A stretch of 16,212 nucleotides of DNA from Succinivibrionaceae bacterium (GCA_003477345.1 DMTG01000241.1:1-16212); one strand, 5' to 3'; shown: positions 1 through 8,015, counted from the first letter of the stretch. A program made the numbers and translations. The notes: generated by a model from the letters alone, not told the origin.

Positions 1-1296
1 GTTCTTCTTTACTAAAGTTGCCTGCATATCATGCTCGTCATGCGAGGTTATTTTCACAGTGATAATGTCTCCAGGTTTTATACTGCTGTCAGCCTCATCT
101 ACAGTTATGATGCCGTCAACATCCGGAGCCTCGTATTTGCTGCGGCCAGTGATCTGCCCCTCTTCTGAAACATAATCAACTATCATCTGATATTCATGAC
201 CTACCCTGCTCTCAAGTTTCTCATAGGAAATTCTAGCCTGAGTTTCCATTAAAACCTGAGCTCTGTGTTCACGAACTTCCTGGGGCACGCTGCCTGGCAG
301 CGAATTGGCATCAGCTCCATCAACATCTGAATAAGGGAAGCAGCCTACTCTGTCTAAGCGGGCTTCTTTTATGAACTCCATAAGTTCATTGAAGTCTTCT
401 TCGGTCTCTCCAGGGAAACCAGTGATAAAAGTAGATCTGATAGCAAGATCCGGGCACACTGACCGCCACTTTTCAATGGTTCTTATGGTCTTTTCAATAT
501 TGCCAGGTCTCTTCATGCTTTTTAGAATCTTGAGACTTGCATGCTGCAGCGGAACATCCAGATAAGGAAGAACTATTCCCTCTCCCATAAGATCTACGAG
601 ACTGTCAGCCTCATTGCTTGGATAGACATAGTGAAGTCTAATCCAGCGGTTTAATTTACCAAGTTTTCTGCACAAAGCTGACGGAGTTGTCCTCTCTTTT
701 AGATCAAATCCATAATCCGAGGTGTCCTGCGCTATTACCAGCAGCTCACGCACGCCTCTTGCTACGAGATCTTCTGCCTCTTTAAAAATATTTTCTTCTG
801 TTCTTGAGCGCAGTGGACCTCTGAGTTTTGGAATAATGCAGAATGAGCAGTGGTGTCTGCAGCCTTCTGCTATCTTAAGATAAGCATAGTGCGGCGGTGT
901 CAGCAGAATTCCTGACGGCTCTATTTTCTGTCTGGCGCTCTGCGGAGGAACTCCCGCCACCTTTTCAATAGCTCTTATGACACTTGCTCTTTTGCCAGGG
1001 CCTATTACAGCAGCAACCTGAGGATAGTTTTCAAGGATTATATCGGCTCTGGTTCCAAGACAGCCTGTAACTATTACTTTAGGAGCATAATCCAGTGCTT
1101 CACCTATTGCCTCTAAGGATTCTTCAACAGCAGGATCGATAAAGCCGCAGGTGTTAACTATTACAACGTCACATTTCGAATAGTCTGACTGTGTTCTATA
1201 CCCCATAGCAACTAAAGCTGAGCTTAAACGCTGGGTATCTACTAGATTTTTGGCACATCCTAAGGAAACAAAGCCAATACTTGGGATTTTCTGCAT
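1..1296 (-). CDS. rimO: Ribosomal protein S12 methylthiotransferase RimO (3' end cut by window edge)
   Basis: Radical SAM enzyme that adds a methylthio group to the conserved aspartate of ribosomal protein S12, using two iron-sulfur clusters; cytoplasmic. My minus-strand translation starts MQKIPSIGFVSLGCAKNL at 1296 and stays open for 432 codons to the window edge. The usual length is about 440 residues (E. coli 441), so only about ten C-terminal residues are missing. Cys14, Cys50 and Cys79 form the N-terminal UPF0004 cluster site. Cys146, Cys150 and Cys153 (CxxxCxxC, in GCRHHCSFCIIP) form the radical SAM site. The C-terminal part, from about residue 370, fits a TRAM domain. The GEALDY and VIVTGCLG stretches match RimO rather than its tRNA-modifying relative MiaB. 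The Shine-Dalgarno is weak. It lies downstream of ppaC on the same strand but behind a terminator, so it probably has its own promoter in 1297-1420; I could not place that promoter confidently. Confidence 0.96.
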   Translation of the reverse strand, partial: MQKIPSIGFVSLGCAKNLVDTQRLSSALVAMGYRTQSDYSKCDVVIVNTCGFIDPAVEESLEAIGEALDYAPKVIVTGCLGTRADIILENYPQVAAVIGPGKRASVIRAIEKVAGVPPQSARQKIEPSGILLTPPHYAYLKIAEGCRHHCSFCIIPKLRGPLRSRTEENIFKEAEDLVARGVRELLVIAQDTSDYGFDLKERTTPSALCRKLGKLNRWIRLHYVYPSNEADSLVDLMGEGIVLPYLDVPLQHASLKILKSMKRPGNIEKTIRTIEKWRSVCPDLAIRSTFITGFPGETEEDFNELMEFIKEARLDRVGCFPYSDVDGADANSLPGSVPQEVREHRAQVLMETQARISYEKLESRVGHEYQMIVDYVSEEGQITGRSKYEAPDVDGIITVDEADSSIKPGDIITVKITSHDEHDMQATLVKKN

Positions 1297-1420
1297 AATT
1301 TATTCTGTGATCTTCTAAGGTTAACGTTTATTACTGAAGGCAGATACAGTAACAGTTTTTATTTTTAGAATAATTTTGAATGTTGATTTGCTGCGTAAAC
1401 AGCATTTATAGACTTTATAC

Positions 1421-1443
1421 TAAAAAGCCCGGTTTCCCGGGCT
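1421..1443 (-). terminator. Intrinsic terminator after ppaC
   Basis: Read on the minus strand, a 7-bp GC-rich stem AGCCCGG / CCGGGCT encloses a GAAA tetraloop and runs straight into TTTTTA. It begins about 20 bases after the ppaC stop codon and separates ppaC from rimO. Confidence 0.9.
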
Positions 1444-1463
1444 ATTACGGTAAATATTTAAAA

Positions 1464-2372
1464 TTACTTGAAAGCCTGCTGCAGAGGAGGTACAACCTGC
1501 TTCTTGCGGCTCATAACACCAGGCATGAAAGCGCCTTTGGATGCGTTCATTGCTTTGTAGATGGTATCCTCGCTGTCTGCGCAGACCAGCATCTCAGAGC
1601 CTTCCTTCATGATGTCGGTAAGAACCAGAATGGCACCTTCACGACCTTCACTCTTGACCTTGGCAAGCTCGCTCTCTAAAGAAGCGCGTAAGTCGGCTGA
1701 AACCATATCTAGGCTGATAAGTTCAAGCTGACCGATGCCGATCTTGTGGCCGTTCATATCAAAGTCTTTAAACTCGCGGAAAATTAAATCTCTTGGAGAG
1801 GCGTTAAGATTTGACTTGGCCTTGAACATCTCCATGCCTAAAGCTTCGATATCCTCGACACCTGCAATCTTTGCCAGCTCTTCAGCAGCTTTCTTGTCAG
1901 CAGGAGTACAGGTTGGGCTCTTGAATAAAACTGTATCTGACAGGATGGCACACAGCATAGCACCGGCAAGATTCTTAGGGATTTCCACCTCGAATATATC
2001 ATGCAGCTGCTTGATAACAGTGTTTGAGCAGCCAACCGGCTGAATCCAGCACTCTACAGGAGCATCAGAGGTAACATCACCAAGCTTGTGGTGATCAATG
2101 ATTCCAAGAAGCTTGGCCTCTTTAAAATCATCAGGTGCCTGAGCCAGATCAGAATAATCCACCAGATATACTTCCCTGCCGGCAACAGAGTGCAGAATCT
2201 GTGGAGCCTTCAGATTGAAATGCTTAAGAACAAATTCTGTTTCAGGAGCAAGCTCGCCCTGAGCTGCGCACTCAACGTCAATACCGCGGCCGCGATAAAG
2301 GTTTGCTGCTGAAAGAGCAGATACTATGGAATCTGTGTCTGGATTCTTATGACCTAATACCAATGCACTCAT
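1464..2372 (-). CDS. ppaC: Manganese-dependent (family II) inorganic pyrophosphatase
   Basis: Hydrolyses pyrophosphate to two phosphates, pulling biosynthetic reactions forward; soluble DHH-superfamily enzyme. From ATG 2372 the protein has 302 residues, close to the usual ~310. The metal site is visible: GHKNPDTDS with His8, Asp12 and Asp14, then Asp72, the DHH signature Asp93-His94-His95, and Asp146. The C-terminal phosphate-binding SRKKQ motif is at 288-292, so both the DHH and DHHA2 domains are complete. The frame stays open upstream to an ATG at 2450, but that ATG overlaps a TATAAT box (2449-2454), and the extra 26 residues precede the conserved N-terminus. The 2372 start has GAGG about 11 bases upstream. 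The 5' leader carries a terminator-like hairpin, listed separately. Many enterobacteria use the unrelated family I Ppa instead. Confidence 0.95.
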   Translation of the reverse strand: MSALVLGHKNPDTDSIVSALSAANLYRGRGIDVECAAQGELAPETEFVLKHFNLKAPQILHSVAGREVYLVDYSDLAQAPDDFKEAKLLGIIDHHKLGDVTSDAPVECWIQPVGCSNTVIKQLHDIFEVEIPKNLAGAMLCAILSDTVLFKSPTCTPADKKAAEELAKIAGVEDIEALGMEMFKAKSNLNASPRDLIFREFKDFDMNGHKIGIGQLELISLDMVSADLRASLESELAKVKSEGREGAILVLTDIMKEGSEMLVCADSEDTIYKAMNASKGAFMPGVMSRKKQVVPPLQQAFK

Positions 2373-2389
2373 GGTTATTTTTACCTCAG

Positions 2390-2417
2390 AAAAAAGATCT
2401 GTCGTAAATACAGATCT
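2390..2417 (-). promoter_or_regulatory. Terminator-like hairpin in the ppaC leader (possible attenuator)
   Basis: On the minus strand, AGATCTGT (2417-2410), a 7-base loop and ACAGATCT (2402-2395) form a perfect 8-bp stem, followed at once by five more T (2394-2390). It lies between the presumed -10 box and the ppaC ribosome binding site, so it resembles an intrinsic terminator inside the leader. The stem is AT-rich (3 GC pairs), so termination may be partial. Confidence 0.45.
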
Positions 2418-2448
2418 CAAAAAAGTTTCACTTAAATTCAATGAGCTC

Positions 2449-2454
2449 ATTATA
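2449..2454 (-). promoter_or_regulatory. Likely -10 box of the ppaC promoter
   Basis: Perfect TATAAT on the minus strand, 77 bases before the chosen ppaC start. No good -35 match is seen at the expected distance. Transcription from here would begin near 2442 and give a leader of about 70 nt. Confidence 0.5.
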
Positions 2455-2637
2455 CATCATTATGTGACCTGAGACACTTTATTGATATTAGGAAAGCCAT
2501 AAAGCTTCGTTTTCTTGCGCTTAATTTCACCGCTTTAACATTTGGAATAATTATTTTTTAATTCAATAAATAATTTTATTTTTAATGAAAAATAATACTC
2601 TCATCACTACCTGAATTATAAAATTTTCGTGAGATTG

Positions 2638-2646
2638 TGTTATAAT
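2638..2646 (+). promoter_or_regulatory. Extended -10 promoter of pta
   Basis: TGTTATAAT is a perfect extended -10 element (TGn plus TATAAT). The hexamer TTATAA at 2617-2622, 18 bases upstream, is only a weak -35, as is common with extended -10 promoters. It gives a leader of about 110 nt to the start at 2766. Confidence 0.6.
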
Positions 2647-2765
2647 TTGTGAACGTTTTGCAGAGCTTCTACAGAACTGACTTTTTTCTTAAAATCCTGC
2701 TTTGGCAGGTCTCATCCAGTAAAGCTGGAATATTTACGTATCAAAAACAATTTGGAGATGGAGAC

Positions 2766-4742
2766 ATGACCCATTCTGTTATGCTCGTTCCTGCAGGAAA
2801 GGTTCAAGGCATTTTCCCTGCAAGCTTAGGTTTAGTTAAGGCTTTAAAAGACAAAGGCACAAAAGTTTCACTGTTCAGACCTTTTGCCCAGTGCGGTGCT
2901 GACGTTTGCGAAGGCAAGGAACTGTGCAAAGAGTGCAGCTTCATAAAAATTTCATCTGGTAAAAAATCAGAAGTACTGGAAGCTATTGTAGCCAACTTCA
3001 ATGCTCTGGTAGAAAAAGAGCAGCCAGAAGTAGTTATTGTTGAAGGCGTAACTGATGCTAAATTCGACAAAGACGACATCAATGCAGAAATCTGCCATGC
3101 ACTGGATGCTGAAATCATTGCTGTAATCCACGGCAAATGCGAAAAAGCCAAAGCCGCTATTGATGAAACCTTATTAAAGTTCGGCAATGCTGGTAAAGAG
3201 CGTGTTTTAGGTACCGTAGTTCTAAATCAGGATGCCCCTGTTGATGCTCAGGGCAAAAAGAAGCTGGTATTTTCAGGCTGCGGTCACTGCGAAAGCTCAA
3301 AATGCAGCGTAGACTCCAAGAATGCTCTTGAAAATGTAATTGCAGAGATTCCATACGACAAGCAGAATTATGCTCCACGTGCCTGCGATATTGCAAAATT
3401 CCTTGATGCAGAGATTGTTTCAGGAAGCGAGAAGAACCGCGGCTACAAGATTGTCTTAACAGAAGCTGAAGCTGACAAGGAAAAGAAGATCCTGGTTACT
3501 TCTACCGCTCCTAAGAGCACCCAGGCTGGAATCGTTGTCCTCTGTGACGGAGCTGACGGTACTATAGAAGGTGACGCTGCCGTTATCAAGACCGACAAGA
3601 GCCTCTGGTCTGTAGTATCTGCCTTAGGCTGCTTCCCGATTGCTATTCCTGAAGCTGACGACATCCGCAGCAAATATGCTACAGAATATGCAGCAAAGTT
3701 CTTTGATGAGGCAGTAGTTTCAAAAGTTCTCTCCTACGACAAGAACCGTACTCCTCTGATGAGCCCTGCAGCTTTCCGCTACAAGCTTACCGATCTTGCC
3801 CGTAAGGCACACAAGAGAATCGCTCTGCCTGAAGGCGATGAGCCACGTACTGTAAAAGCTGCCGCAGCTGTAGCAGAACAGAATATCGCAGTTCCTGTAC
3901 TTATCGGCAACAAGGCCAAGATCCTCGCTGTTGCAAAAGAACAGGGCGTTACTCTGGGTGCCGGTGTTGAATTTGTCGACCCGGATGAAATCAGACAGAA
4001 TTACGTTGACCGTCTGGTTGAGCTGCGTTCTAAGAAAGGCGTTACCCCGGAGAAGGCTCTTGAACTTCTGCAGGACAACGTATTCCTGGCAACCATGATG
4101 ATTGACCGCGGTGAAGTTGACGGACTGGTATCAGGTGCAGTACACACCACAGCCAACACTATTCGTCCACCTCTTCAGATCATCAAGACTGCTCCAAACG
4201 CCAAACTGGTTTCAGCAATTTTCTTCATGCTGATGCCTGAGCAGGTATATGTTTACGGCGACTGCGCACTGAACATCAAGCCTACCGCCGATGAGCTCTC
4301 TGAGATTGCAATTCAGTCTGCCGACACTGCCAAAGCCTTCGGCATCGATCCTCGCGTAGCCATGGTTACCTATTCAACCATGAACTCAGGAAAGGGCGAA
4401 GATGTTGATCTGATGAAGGAAGCTACCGAGCTTGTAAAGCAGAAGCGTCCTGATATCGCTGTTGACGGTCCTCTGCAGTACGACGCTGCCGTAATGCCTA
4501 ATGTCGCAGCTCAGAAGGCTCCTGGTTCACCAGTTGCCGGTAAAGCTACCGTATTCATATTCCCTACTCTGTCAACAGGCAACACTGTTTACAAAGCAGT
4601 TCAGCGTTCTGCCAACCTGGTCTCCATCGGACCTATGCTGCAGGGCATGAAGAAACCAGTAAACGATCTGTCTCGCGGCGCTCTGGTTGATGACATTATC
4701 TATACCATCGCTGTTACTGCAATTCAGGCAAGTCAGAACTAA
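2766..4742 (+). CDS. pta: Phosphate acetyltransferase (long, three-domain type)
   Basis: Interconverts acetyl-CoA and acetyl phosphate; with acetate kinase it makes ATP and acetate, or activates acetate. From ATG 2766 (MTHSVMLVPAGKV; GGAG 8 bases upstream) it has 658 residues against 714 in E. coli. An in-frame GTG at 2649 lies just past the -10 box and is not the start. Order: P-loop/BioD-like domain (about 1-230), a shortened DRTGG-type middle domain (about 235-320), and the catalytic PTA_PTB domain (about 330-658). The last is nearly colinear with E. coli, including ALPEGDEPRTVKAAA, GLVSGAVHTTANTIRPPLQ and GPLQYDAAVMP. Most of the missing length is in the middle domain. Unusually, the N-terminal domain carries two cysteine clusters, Cys43/48/54/57 and Cys172/175/180. 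ackA, often adjacent, is not in the window. A strong terminator follows. Confidence 0.96.
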   Translation: MTHSVMLVPAGKVQGIFPASLGLVKALKDKGTKVSLFRPFAQCGADVCEGKELCKECSFIKISSGKKSEVLEAIVANFNALVEKEQPEVVIVEGVTDAKFDKDDINAEICHALDAEIIAVIHGKCEKAKAAIDETLLKFGNAGKERVLGTVVLNQDAPVDAQGKKKLVFSGCGHCESSKCSVDSKNALENVIAEIPYDKQNYAPRACDIAKFLDAEIVSGSEKNRGYKIVLTEAEADKEKKILVTSTAPKSTQAGIVVLCDGADGTIEGDAAVIKTDKSLWSVVSALGCFPIAIPEADDIRSKYATEYAAKFFDEAVVSKVLSYDKNRTPLMSPAAFRYKLTDLARKAHKRIALPEGDEPRTVKAAAAVAEQNIAVPVLIGNKAKILAVAKEQGVTLGAGVEFVDPDEIRQNYVDRLVELRSKKGVTPEKALELLQDNVFLATMMIDRGEVDGLVSGAVHTTANTIRPPLQIIKTAPNAKLVSAIFFMLMPEQVYVYGDCALNIKPTADELSEIAIQSADTAKAFGIDPRVAMVTYSTMNSGKGEDVDLMKEATELVKQKRPDIAVDGPLQYDAAVMPNVAAQKAPGSPVAGKATVFIFPTLSTGNTVYKAVQRSANLVSIGPMLQGMKKPVNDLSRGALVDDIIYTIAVTAIQASQN

Positions 4743-4784
4743 TTAGATTACCTTGATGTAATTTTTTGAAAAAAAATAATCCAG

Positions 4785-4814
4785 TAGCGGATCGTAATGA
4801 TCCGCTATTTTTTT
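4785..4814 (+). terminator. Intrinsic terminator after pta
   Basis: A 9-bp perfect stem TAGCGGATC / GATCCGCTA with a 5-base loop, followed by seven T. It lies about 40 bases after the pta stop and isolates pta from the next gene. Confidence 0.93.
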
Positions 4815-4867
4815 GGTTACAATGAGAGCAGTCAGGAACAATCAGCTTCAATCGTAAAAATCTGCCC

Positions 4868-5707
4868 ATGAAAATAATCATAACCGGAGGAACCGGCTTC
4901 ATTGGTTCAGAACTTGCGCTTCTGCTTAATAACAGTGGCCATGACGTTATTGTACTGACAAGAAACAAGCATTCTAAAAAGGCAGATATTTTCCCTGACA
5001 GCATTAAGATTCTAGACTATCAGGACAGACTGCCTGAGGCCGATGCTATTGTCCATTTAGCAGGCGCCAGCATAGCTACGCTCCCGCTTTTTGATTTCAG
5101 ACTAAAAACAATTGCATCATCCAGAACTGACCTTTTAAAACTTATAGAGGATAGCTATCAGGGAAGAGCCTTTCCGAAGCTTATTATTCAGGCCAGCGGC
5201 ACTTCAGTATATGAAGAAAGGCAGAATGCAGGAGAGGAAGATGCCAGAACAGCTGATAATTTCTACAGCACTCTCTGCCATCAGATAGAAATTTCGGCAA
5301 GAGATCTTGCTGCAAGACACGACTGCCGCTGTTTTATTGCAAGAATAGGAGTTGTTATAGGCAGCAAGGGAGGACTTTCGAAAATCTGCTCCTATCTGCC
5401 AAAACTCCGCCTTTTTCCTGATACAGAGTCTCTACCATATATCAAGCTTTCAGACTGCACCAATGCGCTAAAGTTCATACTGGAAAATCAGGATAAAATA
5501 TCAGGAAACGTCTTAAACCTCACTTCACCAGAATGTCTCACTGCCAACGGAGTACTGTCTCTTTGCAGACACCTGCCTTATCTGCCCGCAATTCCAGTAC
5601 CAAAGATAGTGCTTAACTTGGACAAGCGAGGAAGTCTCCTGTCTTTTGACAGCCGAATAAAGCCTGATGCGCTTATGAAAGCAGGCTTCTGCTTTAGCTG
5701 TAAATAA
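4868..5707 (+). CDS. NAD(P)-binding SDR-type epimerase-like protein (YfcH/TIGR01777 family)
   Basis: Predicted cytoplasmic Rossmann-fold protein of the extended short-chain dehydrogenase type; the substrate of this family is not established. The 279 residues begin MKIIITGGTGFIGSELA, with the dinucleotide-binding GGTGFIG at 7-13 and the family-typical HLAGASIA at about 63-70. The classical Tyr-x3-Lys pair is not evident, as also in E. coli YfcH as recalled. The C-terminus ends in MKAGFCFSCK, a little before the usual final helix, so the protein is shorter than YfcH (297). The start has no clear Shine-Dalgarno; a TACAAT at 4818-4823 could be a -10. In E. coli, yfcH lies in the same general chromosomal region as pta but is not adjacent. 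The family assignment is fairly safe and the function is open. Confidence 0.82.
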   Translation: MKIIITGGTGFIGSELALLLNNSGHDVIVLTRNKHSKKADIFPDSIKILDYQDRLPEADAIVHLAGASIATLPLFDFRLKTIASSRTDLLKLIEDSYQGRAFPKLIIQASGTSVYEERQNAGEEDARTADNFYSTLCHQIEISARDLAARHDCRCFIARIGVVIGSKGGLSKICSYLPKLRLFPDTESLPYIKLSDCTNALKFILENQDKISGNVLNLTSPECLTANGVLSLCRHLPYLPAIPVPKIVLNLDKRGSLLSFDSRIKPDALMKAGFCFSCK

Positions 5708-5936
5708 GATTGCAACTCAAATTTAAATTTATAAAAATTGAATTTTTTGTCTCAGTTCACATTCCTATGCAATCGTTTACGTTTTTGATCATTTAAGTGC
5801 TATTTATCTTATAATTCACTACATAATTGTTTTCGAGTTTTTGCACTGTTATCAGTAATGATAAAAACGCAACCGTATTTTCTAAGATCATTTATACGCA
5901 GATTTGGCATCTGCATTCAGACAAACCGAGGTACAC
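5708..5936 (+). promoter_or_regulatory. araD control region with leader hairpins
   Basis: Contains the LacI-type operator (5768-5782), a perfect TATAAT (5810-5815) and, 19 bases before it, a weak -35 TTGATC (5785-5790). The leader of about 115 nt has two small inverted repeats: TTATCA/TGATAA (5849-5864) and GCAGAT/ATCTGC (5898-5914), the latter just before the ribosome binding site. The first ~50 bases are nearly pure A and T and end in a T run, possibly a weak terminator for the upstream gene. Confidence 0.55.
5768..5782. promoter_or_regulatory. LacI-family operator upstream of araD
   Basis: TGCAATCGTTTACGT has the central CG and flanking W/T-rich arms typical of LacI-family operators. It matches the site in front of the LacI-family gene (7797-7811) in 13 of 15 bases; the two differences fall symmetrically beside the CG. 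It sits immediately upstream of the presumed -35. Confidence 0.75.
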
Positions 5937-6662
5937 ATGTTAGAAGAATTAAAGAAAGAAGTTTTTAAGGCAAACCTGGATCTACCAAAACATGGTTTAG
6001 TTACCTTTACCTGGGGAAATGTATCAGGCATTGACCGTGATGCAGGACTCGTAGTTATCAAGCCGTCAGGAGTTGAGTACGAGACTATGAGCGTTGAAGA
6101 TATGGTTGTAATAGACCTTAAAACCGGTGAAAAGGTTGAAGGCAAACTGAACCCGTCAACCGACACCGACACTCATTTAGAGCTCTATCGCGCCTGCCCT
6201 GACATTATGGGCGTAGTACATACTCACTCCCGCTACGCAGCCTCTTTTGCACAGGCAGGTCAGGATATCAAAGCTCTGGGCACTACTGGCGCTGACTATT
6301 TCTACGGACCAGTGCCTTGCACCCGTCCAATGACTGATGAAGAAATCAAAGGCGAATATGAAAAAGAAACCGGCAAAGTAATTGTTGAAACCTTTAATAA
6401 ACGCCACCTTGAAATGAAAGACATCCCTGGCTGTCTCGTTTACTCCCACGGGCCTTTCACCTGGGGCAAATCTCCTGCCAATGCCGTATACAATGCAGTA
6501 GTTCTTGAAGAAATCGCCTTCATGGCTTTCCATGCAGCAATGCTCAAAGGCGGCAATATCGAGCCTATGCAGCAGGTTCTACTTGATAAGCATTATTTAA
6601 GAAAGCACGGCAAGAACGCCTATTACGGACAGGGCAACACTTCAAGTGTTCACAGTCTTTAG
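5937..6662 (+). CDS. araD: L-ribulose-5-phosphate 4-epimerase
   Basis: Class II aldolase-fold zinc enzyme that interconverts L-ribulose 5-phosphate and D-xylulose 5-phosphate, feeding arabinose- or ascorbate-type sugars into the pentose phosphate pathway. From ATG 5937 ([13 protein letters not shown] 5 bases upstream) it has 241 residues; E. coli AraD has 231. An upstream in-frame ATG at 5904 falls inside a leader hairpin and adds 11 unrelated residues, so I reject it. Residues match E. coli AraD position for position: Asp76, His95, His97 and His171 for zinc and catalysis, Asp120, and Tyr229/230 near the end. [16 protein letters not shown] and HYLRKHG are further AraD/UlaF/SgbE signatures, distinguishing it from fuculose-phosphate aldolase. 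No kinase, isomerase or transporter gene accompanies it, so arabinose is not proven as the substrate source. Probably controlled by the convergent LacI-family protein. Confidence 0.93.
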   Translation: MLEELKKEVFKANLDLPKHGLVTFTWGNVSGIDRDAGLVVIKPSGVEYETMSVEDMVVIDLKTGEKVEGKLNPSTDTDTHLELYRACPDIMGVVHTHSRYAASFAQAGQDIKALGTTGADYFYGPVPCTRPMTDEEIKGEYEKETGKVIVETFNKRHLEMKDIPGCLVYSHGPFTWGKSPANAVYNAVVLEEIAFMAFHAAMLKGGNIEPMQQVLLDKHYLRKHGKNAYYGQGNTSSVHSL

Positions 6663-6682
6663 TAATTTAGATTCATAGATAA

Positions 6683-6717
6683 CAAAGCCTCTGAAAATTC
6701 AGAGGCTTTGCTGTTTT
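6683..6717. terminator. Shared terminator between convergent araD and the LacI-family gene
   Basis: A perfect 12-bp stem CAAAGCCTCTGA / TCAGAGGCTTTG (6683-6710) with a 4-base AAAT loop lies in the 76-base gap between the two stop codons. On the plus strand it is followed by CTGTTTT; on the minus strand the T tract is weaker. It likely serves both genes. Confidence 0.85.
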
Positions 6718-6738
6718 ATAATGATTTGAAACTATATT

Positions 6739-7770
6739 CTAAGCTTCAAAGTGATTCTTGATTTTGACAACGTTATCTACGATGTAGTCGTCTACCTTGG
6801 CACCGCGTCTGCTGTTTAGACATTCCTGCAGCTTCTTTATGCTCTGATAGCCCTGCACAGCAGGTTCCTGACATACTACAAAATCAATGATATCGTTTTT
6901 GACCAGCTCTCTTGTGGTATATATCTCATCACAGGCAATCACAAAGCGCTTGTGGTTGTCTGCAATTATGGCTGCCCCCAGCCCGCTTACGCCAGAGCCT
7001 GTTGCCATATACACGCAGTCTGCATCCGGATGCTTTCTAAAAGCCTCCATGGCAATCTGCTGAGTGTCGATATCTCGGTCATGTCCTTCGATAATATCGC
7101 AAACTTCAAATTTGGTTTTGCGCTTTTTAAGTTCATCAAGAAATCCCTCAAGTCTAAGCTTGTGGCCTAAATGAGTTCTGTAACCTACTACAACCAGAAT
7201 ATTCAGTGACTGCCCCTGCTTGCATTTATCCAATACTGCAGCTGCAATCTGTCCTGACTTGTAATAATCAGGTCCGACGTAACATACTCTACCTGACTGA
7301 GGAATGTCATTATTGATTAAAAGAACCGGGATTTCTTTTGATTCAAGTTCATTTATCTTATTTCTGATCTCTGGCTCATCTACAGTGCACAGGGCAAATG
7401 CCTTGCAGCCTCTGCCTTCAAGGTACTCTATCGCTTTAAGATGGCTTTTAGCATCCCAGCCTTCTTCTTCCTGAATGATCATATCAATGCCCAGATCTTT
7501 AAGTTCACTGCAGGCGGTATCCAGACCTCTCTTGATGTCGTCAAAAAAAGGACTGTTGATACTTGGCAGAACAACTCCCAGATAACTGATATTTTTCTGG
7601 GCAGACAGGGCCCTTCCTGCGCGATTTGGTATATATCCAAGCTCCTGGGCTAACTGCCTTATTTTGTCTGAAGTTCTAGCACTAACTTCATTTTTATCAT
7701 TCAGGGCTCTGGATACTGTGCCGACAGAAACTCCGCAAGCCTTCGCCAAATCTTTTAAAGTTACGCTCAT
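6739..7770 (-). CDS. LacI-family transcriptional regulator
   Basis: Sugar-responsive DNA-binding regulator of 343 residues. The N-terminal helix-turn-helix is textbook (TLKDLAKACGVSVGTVSRAL, 4-23), followed by the hinge segment GYIPNRAGRALSAQ (about 46-59). A type I periplasmic-binding-protein-like effector domain fills the rest: YLGVVLPSINSPFFDDI near residue 65, YVGPDYYKSGQIAAAVLD near 165, and CDEIYTTREL near 280. The effector is unknown; a pentose or pentose derivative is inferred from the neighbouring araD. The start at 7770 has an AGGGA-type site about 11 bases upstream. A LacI-type operator 27 bases before the start suggests autoregulation, and its near twin precedes araD. The two genes converge rather than diverge, an unusual layout for a regulator and its target. 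Confidence 0.92.
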   Translation of the reverse strand: MSVTLKDLAKACGVSVGTVSRALNDKNEVSARTSDKIRQLAQELGYIPNRAGRALSAQKNISYLGVVLPSINSPFFDDIKRGLDTACSELKDLGIDMIIQEEEGWDAKSHLKAIEYLEGRGCKAFALCTVDEPEIRNKINELESKEIPVLLINNDIPQSGRVCYVGPDYYKSGQIAAAVLDKCKQGQSLNILVVVGYRTHLGHKLRLEGFLDELKKRKTKFEVCDIIEGHDRDIDTQQIAMEAFRKHPDADCVYMATGSGVSGLGAAIIADNHKRFVIACDEIYTTRELVKNDIIDFVVCQEPAVQGYQSIKKLQECLNSRRGAKVDDYIVDNVVKIKNHFEA

Positions 7771-7796
7771 TTAAGTCTGTTTCCCTTTGCAAATAC

Positions 7797-7811
7797 TGCA
7801 AACGATTACGT
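7797..7811. promoter_or_regulatory. LacI-family operator upstream of the regulator gene
   Basis: TGCAAACGATTACGT lies between the regulator's start codon (7770) and its AT-rich promoter region. A possible minus-strand -10 TATAAA is at about 7815-7820. It matches the araD site in 13 of 15 bases, pointing to autoregulation. Confidence 0.75.
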
Positions 7812-8015
7812 TTTTTATATTCTAATGCTAATTTTTTGAATTGCCCATAAATATAGTTTAATTTTGTCGATCAATTAAAACTTTTGATATTTTTTGTAGT
7901 TTGCGTTTTTATGTAAAAAGGGAGTTTTATTTGGATGTGGGCTGCTATTTATTAAAAATCTGATTAAATGCAGCATCTTTTCTTAATCTGGTTGCTATGA
8001 ACAAAATTCATTCTT

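Larger units (their letters stand above)
2373..2765. other. Divergent intergenic region between ppaC and pta
   Basis: This 393-base stretch has no credible gene. It holds the ppaC leader and -10 on the left and the pta promoter and leader on the right. The middle (about 2530-2610) is very rich in A and T, as in UP elements. The pta leader contains two short hairpins, CCTGC/GCAGG (2696-2709) and CCAG/CTGG (2716-2728), of unknown meaning. Confidence 0.7.

Noticed and set aside
1380..1679. Plus-strand 99-residue open frame opposite the end of ppaC
   Set aside because: It is antisense to conserved ppaC codons and its terminator, has no ribosome binding site, and resembles no family I know.
2646..2662. 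Third LacI-type operator at the pta start site (AACGTT core)
   Set aside because: Aligned on the CG it matches the araD/regulator motif at only about 7 of 12 flanking positions, and one arm is out of register.
5744..5764. CRP-like site before araD (TCACA half-site)
   Set aside because: Only the right half fits; the left half matches 3 of 5 bases of TGTGA.
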